Shown piece by piece: positions 8,161-15,434 of a stretch of DNA of 64,000 nucleotides (position 1 is the stretch's first letter; each line of letters begins with the position of its first letter). Under the pieces are notes generated by a model. The model worked only from the letters and a program-made list of their open reading frames with translations, made no database searches and was not told the origin of the DNA. This DNA is from Clostridiales bacterium UBA7273. Its GTDB lineage: Bacteria > Bacillota > Clostridia > Oscillospirales > Oscillospiraceae. The translations under genes and the position numbers were made by a program. The stretch spans positions 13,722 to 77,721 of the forward strand of contig DKRV01000040.1 in NCBI GenBank assembly GCA_002472405.1, written 5' to 3'.

Positions 8161-9417
8161 TCAGATGAGCTTCTTCTCGCGAAGATCAGCTATCTTTGCG
8201 TCGTCGTAGCCCAGAATACCCTTGAGGATATCGTCGGTATCCTGACCGAGTCTCGGAGCGCCGCGCCATACCTTGCCCGGGGTGCCGGACAGCTTCGGAA
8301 CGATACCGAAAGCGGTGATGTCCTTGTCGAGAGTCTGGTCGTGGTATTCGATGAAGTCTCCGCGGCTCTGATAGTGAGGATTCTCCAGGCAGTCCTTGGG
8401 TCCCATTACACGGCTGCAGGGAACTTTAAACTTTGCCATTGCGTCCTCGATCTCCTGTGCGGTGTGAGCAGCGCACCAGTCGATGACCTTTGCGTCGAGC
8501 TCGCGGCCCTTTTCGGATGCAACTGCCTCAAGGCCGGAGGAGCAGTCTTTGTAGTTGAAGTAGTCAAGGTCAAAACCGAGTGCCTGAATAGCTCTCTTGT
8601 AAACGCCGGGGCCGAATGCGCCAATAGCGACGTCGTAGCCGTCCTTGGACTTGAACAGACCGTAAGGCTGGAAAGCGGCGGACTTGTTGCCGGAACGGGT
8701 GTTCTCACGCCCTGCCATGGTGTAGGAGGTGTACAGATCGCAGCAGTAGCTTGCCTGAACCTCGAACTGAGCAATGTCAACTATCTGGCCCTTGCCGGTC
8801 TTGAGAACGTTGATATATGCTGCGAGGACGCCGAATACGGCAGCGTATGCGGAGGTGAAGTCGTTGAGCCAGGGTTTGCCGACGACGGGATCGCCGTCCT
8901 TTTCGCCGTTGAGGCCCATCCAGCCGGAGAATGCCTGGCCGATCATGTCATAGGAAGCTCTGTCGCAGTACTCGGGCAGACCGCCGAATGCAGGGTTGCC
9001 GTAGCCGCTGATGTGAGCAATGATCAGACGGGGGTTGACTGCAAGCAGATCCTCGTCACGGATGCCGAGCTTTTCAAGCCATACCATGTTCTCCATGAAC
9101 ACGTCTGCTTCCTTGATCAGACCGTAGAACAGCTCCTTGACTTCGGGATGCTTGAGGTTAAGCTCAAGAGAAAGAGAGAGCTTGTTGCGGCCGTCCTGTG
9201 CCCAGGAGGTGCTGACGGTCTTGCCGTCTTCGTTTGCGAAGGGAGCGAGAACACGGAGAGTGTCGCCGACACCGGGACGCTCGATATGAATGACCTCTGC
9301 GCCGAAGTCTGCAAGCAGAGTTGCTGCGAAAGGCATTGCTACCAGAGAGCCAGTGTCAATAATGCGCATTCCTGCGAAAGGACCGTACTCGGGAATAAGA
9401 GATTTACGTTCGCTCAT
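8161..9417 (-). CDS. Class III (CaiB/BaiF) CoA-transferase
   Basis: Moves coenzyme A between carboxylic acids through an enzyme-bound aspartyl thioester. At 418 residues it has the normal length and the family N-terminus (LIDTGSLVAMPFAATLLADFGAEVIHIERP-like). The Asp of LNDFTSAYAAVFG, about residue 186, aligns with the catalytic Asp169 of formyl-CoA transferase. It is the last gene of an operon after acyl-CoA dehydrogenase, etfB and etfA. That context matches CaiB of carnitine reduction and FldA of aryl-lactate reduction more than oxalate metabolism: it would charge the substrate acid with CoA taken from the reduced product. The true acid is unknown. Confidence 0.88.
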   Translation of the reverse strand: MSERKSLIPEYGPFAGMRIIDTGSLVAMPFAATLLADFGAEVIHIERPGVGDTLRVLAPFANEDGKTVSTSWAQDGRNKLSLSLELNLKHPEVKELFYGLIKEADVFMENMVWLEKLGIRDEDLLAVNPRLIIAHISGYGNPAFGGLPEYCDRASYDMIGQAFSGWMGLNGEKDGDPVVGKPWLNDFTSAYAAVFGVLAAYINVLKTGKGQIVDIAQFEVQASYCCDLYTSYTMAGRENTRSGNKSAAFQPYGLFKSKDGYDVAIGAFGPGVYKRAIQALGFDLDYFNYKDCSSGLEAVASEKGRELDAKVIDWCAAHTAQEIEDAMAKFKVPCSRVMGPKDCLENPHYQSRGDFIEYHDQTLDKDITAFGIVPKLSGTPGKVWRGAPRLGQDTDDILKGILGYDDAKIADLREKKLI

Positions 9418-9456
9418 TTTTAATTAGCTCCTTTTTAATAAAATTGTATGGGTGTT

Positions 9457-10452
9457 TTACTTTCTCTTCTTGATCTCTTCGATTATTGCCGGAACGAGGC
9501 TGCGGTAATCTGCAACAGCACCGTAGTGGGAAATATCGAAGATGGGAACTCCTGCGGTGTGGTTGATGCTGATGATGCACTTGGAGTTCTGCATGCCGAC
9601 CTGATACTGAACAGAGCCGGAAATTGCAATGTTGATAATGTGATCGGGCTTGACGGTCGCGCCGGACTGACCGATCTGTTCCTCGTGAGGCAGCCAGCCA
9701 TTGTCAACGATAGGACGGGAAGCGGCTACCTGACCGCCGAGAAGCTCTGCAAGCTCGCCAAGCATCTTAAGATCCTCTTCGCTCTTTATGCCGCGTCCGC
9801 CGCAAACGAGCAGGGAAGCCTTATCGATAGGCTCGTGGTCGCTAATCTTCTGGGTGACATCGAGTACCTCATAGCTGTCCTCTGCGTCAACGCTCACGGT
9901 CTCGGTGATGATCTCACCCTTGCGGCTTTCGTCAGCCTCGAGGGGAACGAACATCTTCGGACGAACGGTTGCCATCTGGGGACGGCACTCGAGGATAACG
10001 ATGTGAGCAAGGATGCTGCCGCCGTAAGCGGGTGTGGTCTGATAGAACACGTCGTCCTCGTCGTAGCCGAGGTCGATAGCGTCTGCGGTAAGGCCGGTCT
10101 TGAGAGAGACCATCACGCGCGGAGCAAAGTCACGGCCGAGGCTGGTGGCACCGTAAAGGATGATAGAGGGCTTGTACTTCTCGGCAAGCTGAGTCATAGC
10201 CTGCTGATAGGGACGTGCGCTGTAGGATGCAAGTGCTGCGTCCTCTGCAACGATGACCTTGTCTGCACCGTGTGCGATGAGGGTGGGGGCAAGCGCCTTA
10301 ACGTCGCTGCCAAGGAGAATGGCGTATATATCCTCGCCGTTGTGAGCCTTAAGCTCCTGCGCCTTTGCAAGAAGCTCAAGTGTTACGGGGTTGAGAACAC
10401 CGTTCTGCTGCTCGGCAAATATCCATATGCCTTTGTAATCTTCTTCTGCCAT
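9457..10452 (-). CDS. etfA: Electron transfer flavoprotein alpha subunit
   Basis: Partner of EtfB; carries electrons between acyl-CoA dehydrogenase and NADH or other carriers. The 331 residues comprise an N-terminal Rossmann-like domain and the C-terminal FAD domain with the conserved GRGIKSEEDL, ASRPIVDNGW, IGQSG and VKPD motifs. In the normally very conserved SGA(I/V)QH segment this protein has SGSVQY: the FAD-contacting His is Tyr. There is no fused ferredoxin domain. It starts 12 bases after etfB with a GGAGGTG site. Confidence 0.95.
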   Translation of the reverse strand: MAEEDYKGIWIFAEQQNGVLNPVTLELLAKAQELKAHNGEDIYAILLGSDVKALAPTLIAHGADKVIVAEDAALASYSARPYQQAMTQLAEKYKPSIILYGATSLGRDFAPRVMVSLKTGLTADAIDLGYDEDDVFYQTTPAYGGSILAHIVILECRPQMATVRPKMFVPLEADESRKGEIITETVSVDAEDSYEVLDVTQKISDHEPIDKASLLVCGGRGIKSEEDLKMLGELAELLGGQVAASRPIVDNGWLPHEEQIGQSGATVKPDHIINIAISGSVQYQVGMQNSKCIISINHTAGVPIFDISHYGAVADYRSLVPAIIEEIKKRK

Positions 10453-10464
10453 GTCAGCACCTCC

Positions 10465-11250
10465 TCAGACAAGATGCTCGTTTGCGAGCATATCAACGAA
10501 CTGAACTGCCATATCCTCGGCAGAGCCTTCAAAGTACTTGGTATCGGTATTGCGCTTTTCGGGCTCAAATACCTTCTTGGTGGAGGAAGGCGAGCCGGGA
10601 ATACCGGTGCGCGCAGTGTCGGCTTCCAAGGCTGCCGCATCCCAAACGGTTCTGGGCTTCTTGAGAGCCTTCATGATGTTTATGGGAGTTGGGTAGCGCG
10701 GAGTGTTTATCTCGCCGCAAACGGTAACGAGTGCAGGCAGCTTTGCCTTTACGCGCTGAGTGCAGTCCTCGAGGTTGCGGTCGCAAATTACCCAGCCGTC
10801 CTGAACGTCGATGCTCGTTGCGAGGGTGATCTGCGGAACGTTGAGGTAAGCTGCGGTAGCCGGGCCGGTCTGAGCCGTGTCGCCGTCAACTGCGTGACGG
10901 CCGAACAGCAGCAGATCGTAATCGCCGATCTTCTCTGCGGCCTTTGCGAGGGTGTAAGCGGTAGCGAGGGTATCTGCGCCGCCGAATGCGCGGTCGGACA
11001 GCAGGTATGCCTCGTCGCAGCCGAGAGCAAGAGCCTTCTTGAGCATATCCTCTGCCTGAGGAGGTCCCATGCTGATCGCAGCGACAGTGCCGCCGTACTT
11101 TTCTTTAAGCTGCACCGCAGCCTCTATTGCGTTTGCGTCGAGGGGGTTAATCATGCTCTGCACGCCCTCGCGCTTGAGGTTGCCGGTCTTGGGATCGAGC
11201 TTAACGTCGTCCGTATCGGGAACCTGCTTAACAAAAACTAATATTTTCAT
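10465..11250 (-). CDS. etfB: Electron transfer flavoprotein beta subunit
   Basis: A 261-residue EtfB with the family start MKILVFVKQVPDT and the nucleotide-binding motif GRHAVDGDTAQTGP. Clostridial EtfBs with this motif and a dehydrogenase encoded alongside often take part in flavin-based electron bifurcation, where the beta subunit binds a second FAD instead of AMP. The residues that would settle bifurcation cannot be judged here without an alignment. It lies 24 bases after the acyl-CoA dehydrogenase gene and is clearly co-transcribed. Confidence 0.95.
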   Translation of the reverse strand: MKILVFVKQVPDTDDVKLDPKTGNLKREGVQSMINPLDANAIEAAVQLKEKYGGTVAAISMGPPQAEDMLKKALALGCDEAYLLSDRAFGGADTLATAYTLAKAAEKIGDYDLLLFGRHAVDGDTAQTGPATAAYLNVPQITLATSIDVQDGWVICDRNLEDCTQRVKAKLPALVTVCGEINTPRYPTPINIMKALKKPRTVWDAAALEADTARTGIPGSPSSTKKVFEPEKRNTDTKYFEGSAEDMAVQFVDMLANEHLV

Positions 11251-11274
11251 TTCTATCTCTCCGCTTTGCTTAGA

Positions 11275-12408
11275 TTATTTTGCAAGGACTGCGCCGCTGA
11301 TGACCATGCGCTGGATCTCACTGGTGCCTTCGCCGATCTCAAGGAGCTTTGCGTCGCGGTAGAAGCGCTCAACATGGAACTCGCGGCTGTAGCCGTTGCC
11401 GCCGAGAACCTGGATGCACTCGTCGCAGATCTCGCAGCACCACTTGGAGCTCATGAGCTTAAGCTCTGCTGCTTCAACGGTGTGACGCTGGCCTTCGCTC
11501 TTCATCTGGGCGGTATCCCATACCATCAGGTCGATAGCGCGGATCTTTGCTGCCATGTCTGCAAACTTGAATGCAACGCCCTGGTACTTTGCGATGGGCT
11601 TGCCGAAGGTAACGCGCTCGTTTGCGTAGTTCTTAGCAACTTCCATTGCATGCTGTGCAAGGCCGGAAGCGATAGCACCGATCGAGATACGTGCACCGTC
11701 AAGAGCCATCATAGCGATCTTGAAGCCTGCGCCTTCCTTGCCGACGAGTGCGTCTGCAGGAAGCTTGATGTTGTCAAAGCTCAGCTCGCAGGTTGCGCTG
11801 CCGCACATGCCCATCTTGTGCTCGAACTTGCCGACGGTCAGACCCTCTGCGTCCTTCGGGACGATGAAAACGCTGATGCCCTTTGCGCCTGCTTCGGGAT
11901 CGGTCTTAGCCATGATCAGATAGTAGTCGGCAACACCTGAGTTGGTGATCCATGCCTTGCCGCCGTTGAGAACGTAGCTGCCGTCGGGCTGCTTAACTGC
12001 AACGGACTTGATTGCTGCCGCGTCGGAACCGGCGTTGGATTCGGTCAGGCCGAATGCGAAGATCTTGCCTTCTGCTGCGAGAGGGAGGTAGTGGTTCTTC
12101 TGCTCTTCGCTGCCGTGAACATAGATCATATCGGCTGCGAGCCAGTCGGCGTCCAGGAACAGAGCGACACTTGCGCTGCCCTTTGCGATCTCGTTGATGA
12201 CGATTTCACTCATGACTGCGTCGCCGCCGCCACCGCCGTACTGCTCGGGAAGATGGATACCCATCAGACCGGCCTCGCACAGCTTCTTGTGGACTTCCCA
12301 GTCAAAGCCGTTTTCGTCCATCCATTTGTCGCGAGGCTCAACCTCATTTTTGGTGAACTCTCTTGCCATGTCGCGGATCATGATTTGCTCTTCTGTGAAC
12401 TTGAACAT
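11275..12408 (-). CDS. Acyl-CoA dehydrogenase (operon gene 1)
   Basis: FAD enzyme of the butyryl-CoA dehydrogenase family. It oxidises acyl-CoA or, in anaerobes, reduces enoyl-CoA with electrons from EtfAB. I start it at the ATG at 12408 (377 residues, MFKFTEEQ...); a TTG at 12429 would add seven residues but overlaps the GGAG site. The catalytic base is the Glu of IGEGTSEIQR (E360), in the short-chain position. Conserved FAD and substrate segments FGLTESNAGSD and WITNSG are present. With EtfBA and a CoA-transferase but no thiolase, hydratase or hydroxyacyl dehydrogenase nearby, it is more likely a reductase of an imported unsaturated acid than part of butyrate synthesis. Confidence 0.92.
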   Translation of the reverse strand: MFKFTEEQIMIRDMAREFTKNEVEPRDKWMDENGFDWEVHKKLCEAGLMGIHLPEQYGGGGGDAVMSEIVINEIAKGSASVALFLDADWLAADMIYVHGSEEQKNHYLPLAAEGKIFAFGLTESNAGSDAAAIKSVAVKQPDGSYVLNGGKAWITNSGVADYYLIMAKTDPEAGAKGISVFIVPKDAEGLTVGKFEHKMGMCGSATCELSFDNIKLPADALVGKEGAGFKIAMMALDGARISIGAIASGLAQHAMEVAKNYANERVTFGKPIAKYQGVAFKFADMAAKIRAIDLMVWDTAQMKSEGQRHTVEAAELKLMSSKWCCEICDECIQVLGGNGYSREFHVERFYRDAKLLEIGEGTSEIQRMVISGAVLAK

Positions 12409-12443
12409 TTTCTTCTGGCTCCTTTTCAAACGAATTTTTGATG

Positions 12444-12504
12444 TGTTACATAACAGACTGCGTCTTGCGGGATAATTAAAATACGACTGTTACATCTCTG
12501 TAAC
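12444..12504 (-). repeat. Two inverted repeats in the dehydrogenase operon leader
   Basis: TGTTACATAACA (12444-12455, arms of 5) and GTTACATCTCTGTAAC (12489-12504, arms of 6, spacer 4). They share the core GTTACA and lie downstream of the minus-strand promoter, inside the predicted 5' leader of about 135 bases. They could be operators or RNA structure. Confidence 0.4.
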
Positions 12505-12551
12505 TGCTACTGAGATCGAGTTGCTTTAAAATCAACTCTCTTGCTGTGAAA

Positions 12552-12580
12552 ATAATAACATGACTGCAACAGTGTGTCAA
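12552..12580 (-). promoter_or_regulatory. Promoter of the acyl-CoA dehydrogenase-etfBA-CoA transferase operon
   Basis: On the minus strand: TTGACA (12580-12575), a 17-base spacer, TATTAT (12557-12552). An ideal -35 and a good -10. The predicted start is near 12545. No other transcription start is needed for the four genes down to 8161. Confidence 0.75.
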
Positions 12581-12757
12581 CACGAAACAAGCATAATTGA
12601 CCGTTTTCGGCTTTCTGACATAATCGCATACAAAAACTCACAAATTATACCCAATCTCATACAACAGTTTTTCTCAAAATTAGGGTTGACAAATGTGCTG
12701 TGTTTTGTTCTGTTATAATTTTGGCGTTAAAATTGTGAACAAATATAGAAAAAATAC

Positions 12758-12786
12758 TTGCGGCAGCCCTTGCGTATCTGTATAAT
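12758..12786 (+). promoter_or_regulatory. Promoter of the YtoI-like regulator
   Basis: TTGCGG (12758-12763), 17 bases, TATAAT (12781-12786). A second extended -10 (TGTTATAAT, 12711-12719) lies upstream; a perfect TTGACA at 12686 is 22 bases from it and so is not a matched -35. Confidence 0.65.
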
Positions 12787-12800
12787 AACTAAACAGATAC
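12774..12800. promoter_or_regulatory. Candidate operator over the regulator's own -10
   Basis: Perfect 8-base inverted repeat GTATCTGT (12774-12781) and ACAGATAC (12793-12800), spacer 11, straddling the TATAAT at 12781-12786. The geometry suits a dimeric winged-helix repressor acting on its own promoter. No second copy was seen at the divergent operon promoter. Confidence 0.5.
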
Positions 12801-12825
12801 AGTTGAAAACAGTGGGGAAACAGAG

Positions 12826-14127
12826 ATGTCAATAAAGAATGAGCTTATACTATCTTATATAAAAGAGCTTGATGTGGGAACTAAGATATCTGTTCGGCGT
12901 TTGTCTGAGATATTGGATGTCAGCGTTGGAACAGTTTACAAAGGTATTAAAGCCGCTGAGGCGCAGGGTCTTGTTGTAACAAAGCCCAAATCCGGAACGT
13001 TCAAGATCGATTCCGGCGTCGCCGGTGAGGCAGAGCCTGTCAGCCTGAAGCGTGCGGCAAAGTTTCTTGGCCTTACCATGATAATCGAGCCTGCCGATGC
13101 CGAGAGAATGCTTAGTCGCGTTGTCATATGCGACGGCAGTGAGAAACAGCTGCGCCGTGCACTGTCTGATGAGCCGAAGGATAATATTAATGTACTTTGC
13201 CTTGTGGGAGACAGACCGGATATGCAGGCGCTTGTGATCGAGCTTGGTGCAAACCTTATGCTTACGGGCGGCGCAAGCGCACAGCCGCTTACACTTATTC
13301 AGGCCGAGCGCCGCGGCCTTGCCGTTATAAGCGCTTTGCAGGACAGCCGCACGATAATGATGCTTCTTGAAAAGCTTCACTCGCCGGCTATTGAGAGCAC
13401 GGATGATGCGCAGTCGTGGATGAAAATGCCGAAGTACCTGTACAGCAACGACGTTGTTGCCGACTGGCACAAGCTATGCGAGGATATTGCGATTCAGACC
13501 TATCCCGTAGTTGACGAAAATCTCATGCTATGCGGCGCGCTCGATGTGCCTAAGGCCTTCGCGGCAAACCCGTCGCAGCGCATATCGGGTATCCTGCGCC
13601 CGGAAAGTCAGTGTATGCACTTTGATTGCGAAACGCCTATGGCTCGTGTTGCCGAGGAGATGCTGCTTTCAGGCAACAGCATAGCTGCTGTTACCGACGG
13701 GGATAAGGTCAGCGGTGTCCTGGATTCAAGCGATATCATGCGCTACTTTATGTTCTCCGGCAGAAACGGCAGCGCTCCTATGTTCGAGTCATTCCTTGAA
13801 GCAACGGATGTGTCCGATACGGAGGACGAGAAGTATTACAATATCCGCATACCCAACAGAGGAGTAGCCGATCCGTCGGAGTTTACGCTTCCGGTCGTTC
13901 TGACGGCGGCCATGCGGCATGCCGGCGAAATTCTCGGCGAAGGCTGCGTTATCGAAAGCGGAACCTTTTTCGCGTCCAAAACCATTGACGCGCACGAAAG
14001 TCTCATGCTGTCAAGCAAGCTCACCCGTCGCGGCGAGCAGGGCTGCACGCTTGAAGAGGAGATATTTGACGACAGCTGCTCATACACCAAGGCGATACTC
14101 ATGTTCACGGCAAAGCAAGGAGAATAA
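12826..14127 (+). CDS. YtoI-like regulator: HTH, DRTGG, CBS pair, hotdog domain
   Basis: A 433-residue, four-part protein. Residues 1-65 form a GntR-like winged helix (LSEILDVSVGTVYKGIKAAEAQGLV). About 70-185 is a DRTGG domain (LVGDRPDMQ...LMLTGGASA). About 190-315 is a CBS pair, usually an adenine-nucleotide sensor. About 325-433 is a hotdog/thioesterase-like fold. This is the layout of Bacillus YtoI, whose function is not settled. Hotdog domains bind acyl-thioesters, and the gene is divergent to an acyl-CoA operon and 3 bases before a second acyl-CoA dehydrogenase. I infer a sensor of acyl-CoA and energy state. Confidence 0.85.
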   Translation: MSIKNELILSYIKELDVGTKISVRRLSEILDVSVGTVYKGIKAAEAQGLVVTKPKSGTFKIDSGVAGEAEPVSLKRAAKFLGLTMIIEPADAERMLSRVVICDGSEKQLRRALSDEPKDNINVLCLVGDRPDMQALVIELGANLMLTGGASAQPLTLIQAERRGLAVISALQDSRTIMMLLEKLHSPAIESTDDAQSWMKMPKYLYSNDVVADWHKLCEDIAIQTYPVVDENLMLCGALDVPKAFAANPSQRISGILRPESQCMHFDCETPMARVAEEMLLSGNSIAAVTDGDKVSGVLDSSDIMRYFMFSGRNGSAPMFESFLEATDVSDTEDEKYYNIRIPNRGVADPSEFTLPVVLTAAMRHAGEILGEGCVIESGTFFASKTIDAHESLMLSSKLTRRGEQGCTLEEEIFDDSCSYTKAILMFTAKQGE

Positions 14128-14130
14128 ATA

Positions 14131-15270
14131 ATGTATATGTTTAACAAAAGCCAGAAGGCGCTTAAAGATAAAGTCGGCAGCTTCGTGCGCGAAGAGGTAA
14201 TGCCCGTAGCTCAGGAGCTTGATAAAAATAGAATTTTCCCGACGCAGCTTATTAAACGCTGCGGCGAGCTGGGATTTGTTGCGCCCGAGCTTATGACAGA
14301 CGGCCATTACAGAGCATCGGAGATGTGCGTTATATTTGAAGAGCTTGCGCGCGGAAATGCGTCGCTTGCACTTGCGCTGACTCCGCATTACCTTGCCTGC
14401 GACATAATGAACACGGCCGCGTCGCCTGAGCTTCGTGCCGATGTTATGGATCCTGCGTTTGCGCTCAATAAGCTCATTGCGTATGCGATCAGCGAGGAAA
14501 GCGGCGGTTCGGATGTTTTGAGCATTAACACAACGGCGACACAGCTTGGCGACGAATGGGTAATTAACGGTTCAAAATCATGGATAACGGCCTCCGGCAA
14601 AGCCGACGGCTATCTGATAGCCGCCCGTACCTCGCTTAACAGCCGCAGCCGCGATATAAGCCTTTTCTATATCGATGCATCCACAGAAGGGCTGGAAGCC
14701 GACATCGGTTCGCACATGATCGGGCTTAATAGCTGCCCGACCGGACACATCACATTCAAAAACTGCAGAATACCGCTCGTGAATATAATCGGCAGCGAAA
14801 ATCAGGGGTATGCCCTTTTGAAGCCGACTTTGCAGCTCGGCAGACTTGCCGTTTCGGCGATAGCAACCGGCATAGCCGGACGTGCGCTTGAGCTTGCGAA
14901 CAACTATTCGACGACCACTGGAAAATATGGGCGCAATCTGTCGTCATATCAGGGCATAGCGTTCATGCTCGCCGAGATGTACACAAAGCTTGCCGCGTCA
15001 AGGTGCATGCTCTATTGCTCTGCCGAGCAGTACGATGCAAAGGACCGGCAGTCGGCGATCGATATTGCGGCGACAAAGCTTATGAGCACAGAGCTTGCAT
15101 GCCAGGTGTGCAAAAGCGCGCGCCAGATCCATGGTGCAAACGGCCTTTCCTCGGACTTTGAGGTCGATCGCTGCTTCCGCGATGCTCAGATGCTGACCAT
15201 TGCCGAAGGAACCACGGAGATTTGCAAAATAATCGTTTCAAACTCGGTAATAAACTCTGCCTTAAAATAA
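14131..15270 (+). CDS. Acyl-CoA dehydrogenase (second copy)
   Basis: A 379-residue paralogue of the 11275-12408 enzyme, clearly diverged. It keeps the FAD/substrate segments AYAISEESGGSD and WITASG and the catalytic Glu in IAEGTTEIC (E359). It has no Etf genes of its own and is cotranscribed with the regulator (AAGGAGA site at 14117-14123, 7 bases before ATG). It probably shares the divergent EtfBA. Whether it acts on another acyl-CoA or feeds back on the regulator's ligand cannot be told. A terminator follows. Confidence 0.9.
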   Translation: MYMFNKSQKALKDKVGSFVREEVMPVAQELDKNRIFPTQLIKRCGELGFVAPELMTDGHYRASEMCVIFEELARGNASLALALTPHYLACDIMNTAASPELRADVMDPAFALNKLIAYAISEESGGSDVLSINTTATQLGDEWVINGSKSWITASGKADGYLIAARTSLNSRSRDISLFYIDASTEGLEADIGSHMIGLNSCPTGHITFKNCRIPLVNIIGSENQGYALLKPTLQLGRLAVSAIATGIAGRALELANNYSTTTGKYGRNLSSYQGIAFMLAEMYTKLAASRCMLYCSAEQYDAKDRQSAIDIAATKLMSTELACQVCKSARQIHGANGLSSDFEVDRCFRDAQMLTIAEGTTEICKIIVSNSVINSALK

Positions 15271-15286
15271 CTTTAAACTTATATTG

Positions 15287-15323
15287 AAATAGCGGGACGT
15301 AAAAACGTCCTGCTATTTTTATA
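15287..15323 (+). terminator. Terminator between the acyl-CoA block and the dcw cluster
   Basis: Arms AAATAGCGGGACGT and ACGTCCTGCTATTT (one G-U pair), AAAA loop, then a T-rich tail. It isolates the dcw promoter, which begins 20 bases later. Confidence 0.9.
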
Positions 15324-15339
15324 TGTTACCAAAATGTTC

Positions 15340-15368
15340 TTGATTTTTTGCCCGACAATCTCTATAAT
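15340..15368 (+). promoter_or_regulatory. dcw (mraZ) promoter
   Basis: TTGATT (15340-15345), 17 bases, perfect TATAAT (15363-15368). The expected start, about 15375, coincides with the first MraZ repeat. Confidence 0.8.
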
Positions 15369-15374
15369 CAAAAT

Positions 15375-15404
15375 AAAGTGGAGCAAAGTGGTGAAAAGTG
15401 CATC
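15375..15404 (+). promoter_or_regulatory. MraZ operator: three 10-bp direct repeats
   Basis: AAAGTG recurs at 15375, 15385 and 15395, exactly one helical turn apart; the first two are followed by G. This matches the repeated AAAGTGK/TGGGN-type box that MraZ proteins bind in their own promoters. It lies at the transcription start, so MraZ would repress the whole cluster. Confidence 0.8.
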
Positions 15405-15434
15405 GAAAATGCTCGAAAGACGGAGGTGAGCGCG

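Noticed and set aside
8341..9423. 360-codon open frame on the + strand
   Set aside because: Antisense to the CoA-transferase gene, no start site, composition of a reversed coding strand.
9448..11241. 597-codon open frame on the + strand
   Set aside because: It lies wholly antisense to etfA and etfB, which have clear family motifs; it has no ribosome site and resembles no protein. It is a by-product of codon bias.
12686..12719. TTGACA and TATAAT as one promoter of the regulator
   Set aside because: The spacer is 22 bases, too long. The extended -10 alone might work, but the pair at 12758-12786 is better.
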